DNA of 64,000 bases, from contig JBJHBT010000010.1 of the NCBI GenBank assembly GCA_050485645.1, positions 62,001-126,000 of the forward strand, written 5' to 3'. Source of the DNA: JBJHBP01 sp050485645. Its GTDB lineage: Bacteria > Pseudomonadota > Gammaproteobacteria > Steroidobacterales > Rariloculaceae. The position numbers and the translations under genes are program-made. Below the pieces are notes generated by a model. The model was not told the origin of the DNA, ran no database searches, and saw nothing but the letters and a program-made list of their open reading frames with translations. Position 1 is the first letter of the stretch; each line of letters begins with the position of its first letter. Positions 1 through 7,569 of this stretch are shown one piece after another.

Positions 1-2
1 AT

Positions 3-1100
3 GCATTCGGACCCCCGCTGCCCACCCGGGGCTACGCGGCGGTCGAAGCGGTGTTCGTGCTCGACACCACCGGCAGCATGGGCGGCATGATCGAAACCGC
101 CAGGGAGAAGATCTGGTCGATTGCCACCACACTGGCACAAGGTAATCCCAGACCGGAAATTTCGATCGGACTGGTGGCATTTCGTGACCGCGGTGACGAG
201 TACGTGACGCGCGTGATCGATCTCACCACGGACCTCGACGCGCTGTATGCGGAGCTGATGCAGTTTCGTGCGGCCGGCGGCGGCGATGTGCCCGAAGCGG
301 TGAATGAAGCGCTGTACGATGCCGTCCACCGGATATCGTGGAGTGACAATCCGCACAGCTACCGGGTGGTGTTCCTGGTCGGCGACGCGCCGCCGCAGAT
401 GAACTATCGGGACGACGTGAAGTACCCAGAAACGCTGGCCGCGGCCGCCGCGAAGGGCATCGTTGTGAATACCATACAGTGCGGTGACATGGCGGCCACC
501 ACGCATCACTGGCAGCGCATCGCGGCACTCGGTCAGGGACGTTACTTCCGGGTCGAACAGGCTGGTGGCGGTGTAACGGTCGACACGCCGTTCGATGAAC
601 AGATCGCACAGCTGTCGAGGGACCTGGAAGGCACGCGAATCTACTTCGGCACGGAAGAGGAACGCGCGGCGCAGTTCGCGCGGGCCGCCTCGGTCGACGA
701 GATCATGGTGACCGGATCACGCGCCGCCGGCGCACGAAGAGCCGAGTACACCATGATGGTCGGCGCATCCGGCATCGATCCGCACAGCAGTCGCGAGCTG
801 GTCACGCAGTCGATGGACGGAAGCGTCGACATCGATGCGCTCGACGACGACGTGCTACCGCCTTCAATGCGTGCGCTGTCCACCGAAGAACGCCGCGCCC
901 TGATTGCCGAATCGGCCGAGAAACGTGAAGCGCTGCAGGCACAGATCAGCGAGCTGTCGCGGCAGCGACGCGCGTTCATCGCCGAACACATCGCCGAGCG
1001 GGGCGGAGCCGACGATTCGCTGGATCACCAGCTCTTCGAGGCGGTGCGTACGCAGGCAGCCGAGCGCGGCATCACTTATGAGGGCGGGCCGGCTTATTAG
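3..1100 (+). CDS. VWA-domain protein (5' end cut by window)
   Basis: This von Willebrand factor A domain protein is open to the left edge, so its true start is outside the window. About 16 residues precede the first in-window GTG at base 51. The MIDAS metal-binding motif is visible as DTTGSMGG, followed by a typical VWA core (VFLVGDAPP). The C-terminal third holds an acidic stretch and an Arg/Glu-rich probable helix or coiled coil. No membrane segment follows the VWA domain; a signal peptide, if any, would lie upstream. VWA domains mediate metal-dependent protein contacts and the specific partner cannot be read from sequence. Its stop overlaps the stop of the convergent cytochrome gene by 2 bases. 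Confidence 0.85.
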   Translation, partial: AFGPPLPTRGYAAVEAVFVLDTTGSMGGMIETAREKIWSIATTLAQGNPRPEISIGLVAFRDRGDEYVTRVIDLTTDLDALYAELMQFRAAGGGDVPEAVNEALYDAVHRISWSDNPHSYRVVFLVGDAPPQMNYRDDVKYPETLAAAAAKGIVVNTIQCGDMAATTHHWQRIAALGQGRYFRVEQAGGGVTVDTPFDEQIAQLSRDLEGTRIYFGTEEERAAQFARAASVDEIMVTGSRAAGARRAEYTMMVGASGIDPHSSRELVTQSMDGSVDIDALDDDVLPPSMRALSTEERRALIAESAEKREALQAQISELSRQRRAFIAEHIAERGGADDSLDHQLFEAVRTQAAERGITYEGGPAY

Positions 1101-1588
1101 TTGACTGCCCCTGGGTTGACTGCCCCGGAGTCGACCACGCCGGGATTGAAGGCGCGATGACAACCCTCACAGGACGTGTACAGCCTATCGCCAACTTCCA
1201 GCAGTGCATCGTGATCCCGGGCGCGTATCGCATCGAGCGCGCCCCGGGTCGCGTTCAGCATCACCTGATTGAATGCACGCCACGCAGGCTGGCTGACCCA
1301 TTCGCTGTCGTTGGGACCGGTACCGCCAAGGGCATTGGCCTGCGTGGCCACCATCATCGTGATCGCCGCCTCTTCCAGCGCCGTCCACTCCTCGTCGGTG
1401 GGTGGATCCCAGGCGTTCCACAGGGTGTTGGTCGCCGACGTGATGGTCTTTTCCATCAGCTCACGAATCGAAACCAGCGGACTGCCATCGGCGCTTGCGG
1501 CGGCACGATCGCCCTGCTGTGACAGGGCCGGCGTGAACAGCAGTGCGACGAGCAGTGCGGCAACCGTGGCAATGGACAGTAACTTCAT
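1097..1588 (-). CDS. periplasmic monoheme c-type cytochrome (c'/c-556-like)
   Basis: A 163-residue protein with an N-terminal signal peptide (MKLLSIATVAALLVALLF) and one heme c site, CEGCH at residues 140-144. The heme site near the C-terminus and a Met near residue 45 resemble class II cytochromes (c' and c-556). The ATG was chosen because GGGAGAG lies just upstream; a longer open frame runs into the next gene but lacks that context. It follows the PQQ-type dehydrogenase gene by 14 bp on the same strand, so I infer that it is the dehydrogenase's electron acceptor. The last codons are a near-perfect tandem duplication encoding GAVNPGAVN. Confidence 0.8.
   Translation of the reverse strand: MKLLSIATVAALLVALLFTPALSQQGDRAAASADGSPLVSIRELMEKTITSATNTLWNAWDPPTDEEWTALEEAAITMMVATQANALGGTGPNDSEWVSQPAWRAFNQVMLNATRGALDAIRARDHDALLEVGDRLYTSCEGCHRAFNPGVVDSGAVNPGAVN
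1100..1129. repeat. tandem 15-bp duplication at the cytochrome 3' end
   Basis: Two adjacent copies of GTTGACTGCCCC plus three variable bases form the last codons of the cytochrome gene. The repeat is in frame and only lengthens the C-terminal tail. Confidence 0.6.
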
Positions 1589-1602
1589 GATGTCTCTCCC
1601 TA

Positions 1603-3255
1603 TCACTCCACGCTGAAGGCCAGCAGCACGTTGCCTGCGCGCCCCACGAATCCGGCGTTGCCGGACAGCGCGTAAACCATGCCGCCGGCCACCACCACCC
1701 CGGGACCATCGATGGATCCGCCGTTGGCCGGTACGCCGTTGACGGTATCGAACGACACGTTGGTATCGAAGGTCCAGAGTACGCGGCCGTCGTCCGCCGA
1801 ATAGGCTCGCAGGCCGCCGTCCGCCGAACCGGAAAACACCGCGCCGGGGATCGCCGTCACCGCGGCCGACTGCGTCTGGCTGCAGCCCTGTCCCGCTGCG
1901 CACAGCAGCGGTTGGGGCGGCGTGTACCAGGCCCGTTCGCCGCTCTCCAGGTGAACGGCGTGCAGACCACCGGTGACCTCGTTGTTGTAACCGCCCACGG
2001 CCACGTACACCTGCCCGTCGCCGACCGCGCTGCCCCACACCCCGCCGATGGCGCCGCCGGGGCCGGCGCGATAGCTCCACAGCAGTTCGCCGTCGTTGTC
2101 CGGATCCAGCGCCCAGACCATGCCGGACTTCTGCGGTACGACAATGATGTCGCGGCCGTCATCCAGCGAGGTGAGAATCGGTGAGGCGGAAAAGTCGTAG
2201 TCCGGGCCCAGATCGTCCGGACAGTTCGGGTTGTCGTCGTTCTCCACGCAACCGGCGAGCCAGACATCACCGGGCAGCATCTGATTGACCCAGCGCATCT
2301 CGCCGGTCTCCATATCGAATGCAACGATCGCATTGATCGTGTCCACCGGCGGCCCGGAGTAGGCCGGCCCCGTGGCCGAATAGATCAGGCCGCGTTTCTC
2401 ATCCACGGTAGGTGCGTTCCAGATGCCCACGCCGGCCGGTCCGTACAGCGGCTGGCCCGCCGAGCTGGTGCCGCGGCGCTGCGGCTCCGGCACCGTGAAC
2501 GTGCGCCACAGCACCGTGCCGTCCGTGGCATCGATGGCCGTGAGACTGCCGCGGAAGGTGCAGCACGGATAGTTCGGGCTGGACCCGCTCATGGCTTCGG
2601 TCACGCCGCTCAGCGGCACATACAGACGGCCGTCGTGCAGCGTCAGTGCGCCGGTGGCACGCACGGCGGTGTGATCCTCGATGAGCCGCTTCCACAGCAG
2701 GGTGCCGGTGTCGGCGTCCAGCGCATACACGTTCGCGGCACGGTCGACGAAATACAGTGCGTGGCCCTCGTGGCCATCCTCGAACGTGTGCGGCCCCACC
2801 GACAACGCACTGCGTACGCCCGCTTCGGTTTCGAAGCTCCAGTAGGTGCAGCCGGTCCTGGCATCCAGTGAGTACACCGCGCCCGCCTGGCTGGCGGTGA
2901 ACAGCCGTCCGCCGATCACCGTGGCCTGCGTACGCGGCGAGCCTTCGCGCGGCAAGCCGAACGCCCAACGCAGGGTCAGGCCTGCAACATCGTCGCCGGT
3001 AAGGCCACCCGCCTCGGCGTTCTGAAAGCGCGTATTGGTGACATCCGGTCCCCAGCCGTTCCAGCGTGCGGCGGCGTCATCGGCCAGTTCGGTGCGTGCC
3101 TCGCAAAGGCCCTGCTCGATCACCAGCGGCACCTGCTGCGCCACTGCGACAACCGGCGCACACAGCACCAGTGCCAGCAGCGTGCGCACTGACGCGGAAC
3201 GAAAACGCGGCGGTGGTGAGACGGCGTTGCGAAGCTGACGGACGGGCTGGTTCAT
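1603..3255 (-). CDS. PQQ-dependent dehydrogenase, polyvinyl-alcohol-dehydrogenase-like beta-propeller
   Basis: A 550-residue secreted quinoprotein. After a signal peptide (residues about 24-40) comes the motif WNGWGPDVTNTRFQ, followed by repeated propeller blades of the type VYALDADTG and LTAIDATDG. Vicinal cysteines at 231-232 (PCCTFRG) match the Cys-Cys ring that sits against PQQ in this family. The reaction is probably oxidation of an alcohol, with electrons passed to cytochrome c. PVA-dehydrogenase-like enzymes often carry a fused heme domain. None is visible here, and the adjacent gene encodes a separate cytochrome. The ATG follows GAGAGGT; an upstream in-frame start 21 codons earlier is less likely. 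The substrate is unknown. Confidence 0.82.
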   Translation of the reverse strand: MNQPVRQLRNAVSPPPRFRSASVRTLLALVLCAPVVAVAQQVPLVIEQGLCEARTELADDAAARWNGWGPDVTNTRFQNAEAGGLTGDDVAGLTLRWAFGLPREGSPRTQATVIGGRLFTASQAGAVYSLDARTGCTYWSFETEAGVRSALSVGPHTFEDGHEGHALYFVDRAANVYALDADTGTLLWKRLIEDHTAVRATGALTLHDGRLYVPLSGVTEAMSGSSPNYPCCTFRGSLTAIDATDGTVLWRTFTVPEPQRRGTSSAGQPLYGPAGVGIWNAPTVDEKRGLIYSATGPAYSGPPVDTINAIVAFDMETGEMRWVNQMLPGDVWLAGCVENDDNPNCPDDLGPDYDFSASPILTSLDDGRDIIVVPQKSGMVWALDPDNDGELLWSYRAGPGGAIGGVWGSAVGDGQVYVAVGGYNNEVTGGLHAVHLESGERAWYTPPQPLLCAAGQGCSQTQSAAVTAIPGAVFSGSADGGLRAYSADDGRVLWTFDTNVSFDTVNGVPANGGSIDGPGVVVAGGMVYALSGNAGFVGRAGNVLLAFSVE

Positions 3256-3497
3256 GGCTGACCTCTCGGGTTGGACCACCGGCACCGGCGGAGCGGTATC
3301 CGCCGCACGATGCCGCATTCTAGCGCAGCGTCGGGACAGGCGGCGCCAGATGGGTGCGAGTTCCGGTAGAAATCGTCACGCCATACGACGACTGCAAGGT
3401 CCGGCCGTGGCTCTGAGTACCGGTCGAGCGTGACGGGATCCTGAGTGCGGACATGGCCATGCTGTCCACACGCAAACGCGGCCAGCGTAACGCAACT

Positions 3498-4055
3498 TCA
3501 GGGTGGCGATAAATGCGCCGCACCCGAACCGGCCGACGCCAGGGCCACCGCAACACCATGAATCACCGCAGCAATGCGCACAGCGCTCTGCACGCCATCA
3601 GCACCCAGGCCTTCCTTGCGCACCGCACGCTCGTGCGACGCGACGCAGGCACCGCAGCCATTGATCGCCGACACCGCGAGCGAGTACAGCTCGAAGTCCA
3701 GCTTCGGCACGCCGGGATTGGCGATCACATTCATGCGCAGCCGTGCCGGCAGTTTGCCGTACTCGTCGTTGCCGACCAGATGCAGGAAGCGGTAGTAGAT
3801 GTTGTTCATGCCCATGATGGTCGCGGCGGCGCGCGCGGCGTTCACCTGCGCGTCGTCGAGCTCATCCGTCACCACACGTTCGATGTCGGCGGTCAGCGTG
3901 TCGTTACGCGAGGCGATGGCCGAGGCCAGTGCCGTCGCCAGAATCTGCGTTTCGGTTAGGCCCGGCGCACCTTCAACGCTGAGCACGCTGGAAAGATTCA
4001 GCTTCAGGTCGCGCGCGTAATCGGGAATCCGGTTCTTGAGGGTGGTGAGATCCAT
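3498..4055 (-). CDS. ahpD: alkyl hydroperoxidase D (AhpD family)
   Basis: A 185-residue carboxymuconolactone-decarboxylase/AhpD fold protein. The redox motif is Cys134-Gly-Ala-Cys137 with His141, preceded by Glu122, the layout of the AhpD proton-relay active site. AhpD reduces AhpC, and the peroxiredoxin gene of the matching subtype lies 142 bp upstream on the same strand, so the two form a functional pair without AhpF. The ATG has AAGGAG at good spacing; an alternative start 14 codons upstream has no such site. Confidence 0.9.
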   Translation of the reverse strand: MDLTTLKNRIPDYARDLKLNLSSVLSVEGAPGLTETQILATALASAIASRNDTLTADIERVVTDELDDAQVNAARAAATIMGMNNIYYRFLHLVGNDEYGKLPARLRMNVIANPGVPKLDFELYSLAVSAINGCGACVASHERAVRKEGLGADGVQSAVRIAAVIHGVAVALASAGSGAAHLSPP

Positions 4056-4197
4056 GGTCGTATGGCTCCTTGCGTGTTCAAAGCGCGGCGTGTTCAAAAG
4101 CGGGCGACGGCACGGCCCCGCCTCAGGGGGAGGAAGTGCGAGACCGTGCCGCGCCCTGGCGATGACCCTATAGGGGTAGGTGGTTCGGCCGGCGCGA

Positions 4198-4734
<537 letters not shown>

Positions 4735-4748
4735 GAGAATGTCTCCTG

Positions 4749-4778
4749 TTGCGATTGCGATTGCGGTTGCGGTTGCGG
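4749..4778. repeat. five imperfect TTGCGR hexamers in the ahpC leader
   Basis: Five consecutive hexamers (TTGCGA twice, then TTGCGG three times) lie immediately upstream of the ahpC ribosome-binding site. They are in the untranslated leader if the chosen start is right. Confidence 0.6.
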
Positions 4779-5074
4779 GCATTCGTAGTGGCCCGTTTCG
4801 AGGAGACAGCCTAGCGGGCGGCCGACGATAACTCTAACGGAATATTTATGTTGAAGTGATCGTTTTTATAGGACGATTTCATGCCGGCCCTGTCGGCGAA
4901 CATCCCGCCACTCGCCGCGCGCCACACAATCATCTGCGACTGCCTGGAGGTTGCGGCAGGAACGGGGATCCGGCCGGCCAAGATACGTACTTAGCATGCT
5001 CGGCAAAAGGCACTGGAATCTCACGCTATCCGCCTGATTTCCCACTTGATTTCTACTCAATCTCAGGCATAGTG

Positions 5075-5090
5075 GTGTACATATATACAG
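5075..5090. promoter_or_regulatory. LexA-like SOS box
   Basis: The 16-mer GTGTACATATATACAG matches the Escherichia coli consensus CTGT-(AT)4-ACAG at 14 of 16 positions. The mismatches are the first base and a C in the centre. It ends 20 bp before the ATG of the DUF222-HNH gene, where it could cover the promoter. The match is seen directly; binding by LexA is inferred. Confidence 0.6.
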
Positions 5091-5110
5091 CTATCATTGC
5101 GGAGGCCGTC

Positions 5111-6682
5111 ATGACACTGGATTCCCATACACGGACCCCGCCCGCCGCCGCGCCCACGCCGCCGGGCACAACGCCACTCACGGAACAGACCGCCGCCGAA
5201 CAGCGCGCCCTGGACGGCCTGGAAGTCGAGATGACGCAGCTGTGGGGGCATATCAACGCGGCCAAGTGCCGATTCCTCGAACTGCTGGCGGCATTCGACG
5301 GCCGCGAAGGCTGGGCCCGACATGGTTGCGCGAGCTGTGCGCACTGGCTGAACTGGCAGTGCGGCATCGGCATGGTCGCCGCCAGGGAGCATGTGCGCGT
5401 GGCACGGGCGCTGGCATCGCTGCCGAAGATCCATGATGCATTCCGCGAAGCGCGCATCAGCTACTCGAAGGTGCGTGCGATGACCCGCATCGCAACCCCC
5501 GAGAACGAGGAGACGCTGCTGAACGTGGCCGTCCACGGCACCGCCGCGCACGTCGACCGGCTGGTCGGCAAGTACCGCTCCGTGGAGCGCCGCGAAGCCG
5601 CGGCACAGGCCAATGGTCAGCACCGCCAGCGCAGCGTCCACTACCGCTGGGACGAGGACGGATCGATGATGATCACCGCCCGGATGCCGGCCGAAGTCGG
5701 CGAGATCATTCGCCGCGCGCTGGATGCGGCGGTGGAAGTGATCGACAGCGCGGATGCCGGTGCCGGTGCCGGTGCCGGTGCCGGAGATTCTTCCGAAAGC
5801 GGGACGAATGTTTCAGCTGAAGCGCGCCGGACGCCGCGCGCCCCCGAAACCCGCACCTCCGACACCGACGAGCCCTGCCCCATCGGCGCCAGGCGCGCCG
5901 ACGGCCTGCGCCTGCTCGCCGAGCGCTTTCTGCACCAGCGCACGGCCGCCTGCGGCAGCGTGGCGGACCGGTTCCAGGTGGTGGTGCATATCGACCAGGC
6001 GTCGCTGGCCGCCGAAGCGGCCGCCGAACAGACCGCGGAACGCCCCACAGAGCTGCCCGCGAAAGCGCACACCCGTGCCGACCGCTGCGAACTCGAGCAC
6101 GGCCCCCGACTGGCCATCGACACCGCGCGCCGTCTCGCCTGCGATGCCACCGTGCTCGGCATCGTCGACGACCACAACGGCGACCCGCTGAACATCGGCC
6201 GCCGCACACGCAGCATTCCGCCCGCCCTGCGCCGCGCCCTCGCCGCCCGTGACGGCGGCTGCCGCTTCCCCGGCTGCGACCGACGCCACTTCACCGAAGG
6301 CCATCACATCGTGCACTGGGCAAACGGCGGCGAAACCAGCCTGCGCAACCTCATCACCCTGTGCCGTCACCATCACCGACTGATTCACGAGGGCGGCTTC
6401 GCCGTGCGAGCAACCGACGACGGCGCGTTCATCTTCAGCCGCCCCGACGGCCGCCACCTGCCGGCCAGCGGTGGCGCGCCGGCACATGCCACCTACCCCG
6501 CCCTGACCGCCCGGAACCGTCGTGCCGGCCTTCAGATCGACGCCACCACGATCCGGTGCCGCTGGGGCGGCGAAAACATGGACTACCACCACGCCATCTG
6601 CGCGCTGATCGGAATGCGGGACCGGGCGGCCCGGGCAACCCAGACAGCCCTGGGACCGTATGCAGATGGCGACCCGAGGTGA
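5111..6682 (+). CDS. DUF222 / HNH endonuclease (13E12-type family)
   Basis: A 523-residue protein with an N-terminal DUF222 domain (residues about 30-210), a low-complexity Ala/Gly linker and a C-terminal HNH nuclease motif at about 380-430. The HNH shows CRFPGCDRR, then GHHIVHW, then LCRHHHRLIHE, so the Cys pairs and catalytic His are intact. The ATG follows GGAGG and a LexA-like box lies just upstream; the frame is open for 85 codons before it, but those would include the operator. Proteins of this family are often multicopy and mobile-like, and their biological role is unsettled. Induction by DNA damage is my inference from the box. Confidence 0.85.
   Translation: MTLDSHTRTPPAAAPTPPGTTPLTEQTAAEQRALDGLEVEMTQLWGHINAAKCRFLELLAAFDGREGWARHGCASCAHWLNWQCGIGMVAAREHVRVARALASLPKIHDAFREARISYSKVRAMTRIATPENEETLLNVAVHGTAAHVDRLVGKYRSVERREAAAQANGQHRQRSVHYRWDEDGSMMITARMPAEVGEIIRRALDAAVEVIDSADAGAGAGAGAGDSSESGTNVSAEARRTPRAPETRTSDTDEPCPIGARRADGLRLLAERFLHQRTAACGSVADRFQVVVHIDQASLAAEAAAEQTAERPTELPAKAHTRADRCELEHGPRLAIDTARRLACDATVLGIVDDHNGDPLNIGRRTRSIPPALRRALAARDGGCRFPGCDRRHFTEGHHIVHWANGGETSLRNLITLCRHHHRLIHEGGFAVRATDDGAFIFSRPDGRHLPASGGAPAHATYPALTARNRRAGLQIDATTIRCRWGGENMDYHHAICALIGMRDRAARATQTALGPYADGDPR
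5755..5784 (+). repeat. (TGCCGG)5 microsatellite inside the HNH gene
   Basis: Five perfect TGCCGG hexamers encode an Ala-Gly run in the linker between DUF222 and HNH. Copy-number change would keep the frame and alter only linker length. Confidence 0.85.
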
Positions 6683-6823
6683 CAAAAATGGGCAGTTTGT
6701 GACTTAAAGGCGATTCAACGGCGCCTGATTCAGCTGCAATATGTATAACGGCCAGGCGCACCCCCCGTGGCTCCACGCAAGAACGCCCGAGCGGACAACG
6801 ACTTGCGGCTCAGGCAGCGCATG

Positions 6824-6839
6824 TGGCACAGCGATTGCA
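6824..6839 (+). promoter_or_regulatory. sigma-54 promoter of pilA
   Basis: TGGCAC, five bases, then TTGCA, with exactly 10 bp between the GG and GC dinucleotides, is a full match to the -24/-12 element read by RpoN. It lies about 77 bp before the pilA ATG, which leaves room for a leader. In pseudomonads pilA is driven this way by PilR and RpoN. rpoN is in this window; pilSR is not. Confidence 0.88.
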
Positions 6840-6915
6840 GTTACCCGGGCAGGCAGGCGCACTGCGTCATGCACTTGATTCGAACCCCAGAAACCGCTCA
6901 GAGGAGCTTCCAGAA

Positions 6916-7362
6916 ATGAAGAAAGTACAGCAGGGCTTTACGCTTATCGAGCTGATGATCGTGGTCGCGATTATCGGCATTCTCGCCGCGATTGCTATTC
7001 CGGCGTATCAGGATTACACGATTCGTGCGCAGGTGTCGGAAGCAATGAGTCTTTCGTCTGGTGTGCGGACTGCGGTGTCCGAAAGCCTTCAGACAGGGGG
7101 AACGTTCCCCGCTACCAACACCGCTGCCGGTGTTTCCCCAGCTAATACCATTGTCGGCACCTACGTTTCCGGCGTGCAGGTTGCATCCACTGGCACGAAC
7201 ACGGGTACCATCTCCGCGACTTTCGGCTCTGGCGCCAACCCGAGGATTGCTACACAGACCTTTATTCTCACTGGCACAGCAACCGATGGCAGCATGACTT
7301 GGACCTGCAGCGGCAGTGCGGGCTTGGACACCAAGTACCTGCCCTCAAGCTGCCGTCCGTAA
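6916..7362 (+). CDS. pilA: type IV major pilin PilA
   Basis: A 148-residue type IVa prepilin. The short leader MKKVQQG is followed by FTLIELMIVVAIIGILAA, with Glu at position 5 of the mature protein, the substrate for PilD cleavage and N-methylation. Cys131 and Cys146 form the expected C-terminal disulfide loop. The protein is rich in Ser/Thr (for example VASTGTNTGT), giving many possible O-glycosylation sites. The start follows GAGGAG. Expression is predicted from the upstream sigma-54 promoter and ends at a strong terminator, so pilA is monocistronic. Glycan genes follow directly. Confidence 0.95.
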   Translation: MKKVQQGFTLIELMIVVAIIGILAAIAIPAYQDYTIRAQVSEAMSLSSGVRTAVSESLQTGGTFPATNTAAGVSPANTIVGTYVSGVQVASTGTNTGTISATFGSGANPRIATQTFILTGTATDGSMTWTCSGSAGLDTKYLPSSCRP

Positions 7363-7405
7363 AACCACTCAGTGGTATTTTCATTGGGCGTTTTGCCCTT
7401 ACCAG

Positions 7406-7440
7406 GAGCCTGGACCTTCCGGTCCAGGCTCTTCTTGGTT
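7406..7440 (+). terminator. rho-independent terminator after pilA
   Basis: An 11-bp perfect stem (GAGCCTGGACC with GGTCCAGGCTC) and a TTCC loop are followed by a T-rich stretch. It is placed 43 bp after the pilA stop and isolates pilA from the downstream glycan genes. Confidence 0.88.
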
Positions 7441-7482
7441 TCACTGAAAGGGAATCAGGCTTCCCCGTATAGGTTCCGCATA

Positions 7483-7514
7483 GCTCTAGCAACGCGGTGC
7501 TCTAGCAACGCGGT
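7483..7514. repeat. two tandem copies of a 16-bp repeat
   Basis: GCTCTAGCAACGCGGT occurs twice head to tail between the pilA terminator and the next gene, at the left border of the AT-richer island. The function is unknown. Confidence 0.75.
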
Positions 7515-7569
7515 TTCTGCTCAAGTCATGAGTCACTAGAAACACATTTCGTGCTCCGCTCGAACTCAA

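Larger units (their letters stand above)
4735..5110. other. divergent intergenic region ahpC / DUF222-HNH gene
   Basis: This 376-bp region separates two divergent genes. It holds the hexamer array next to ahpC, an AT-rich stretch around 4828-4875 that probably contains the ahpC promoter, and a LexA-like palindrome next to the nuclease gene. I looked for a full OxyR array of four ATAG-type elements and did not find a convincing one. No additional gene is visible. Confidence 0.5.

Noticed and set aside
4828..4880. OxyR operator before ahpC
   Set aside because: The AT-rich stretch has scattered ATAA/ATCG elements but not the four properly spaced ATAG half-sites.
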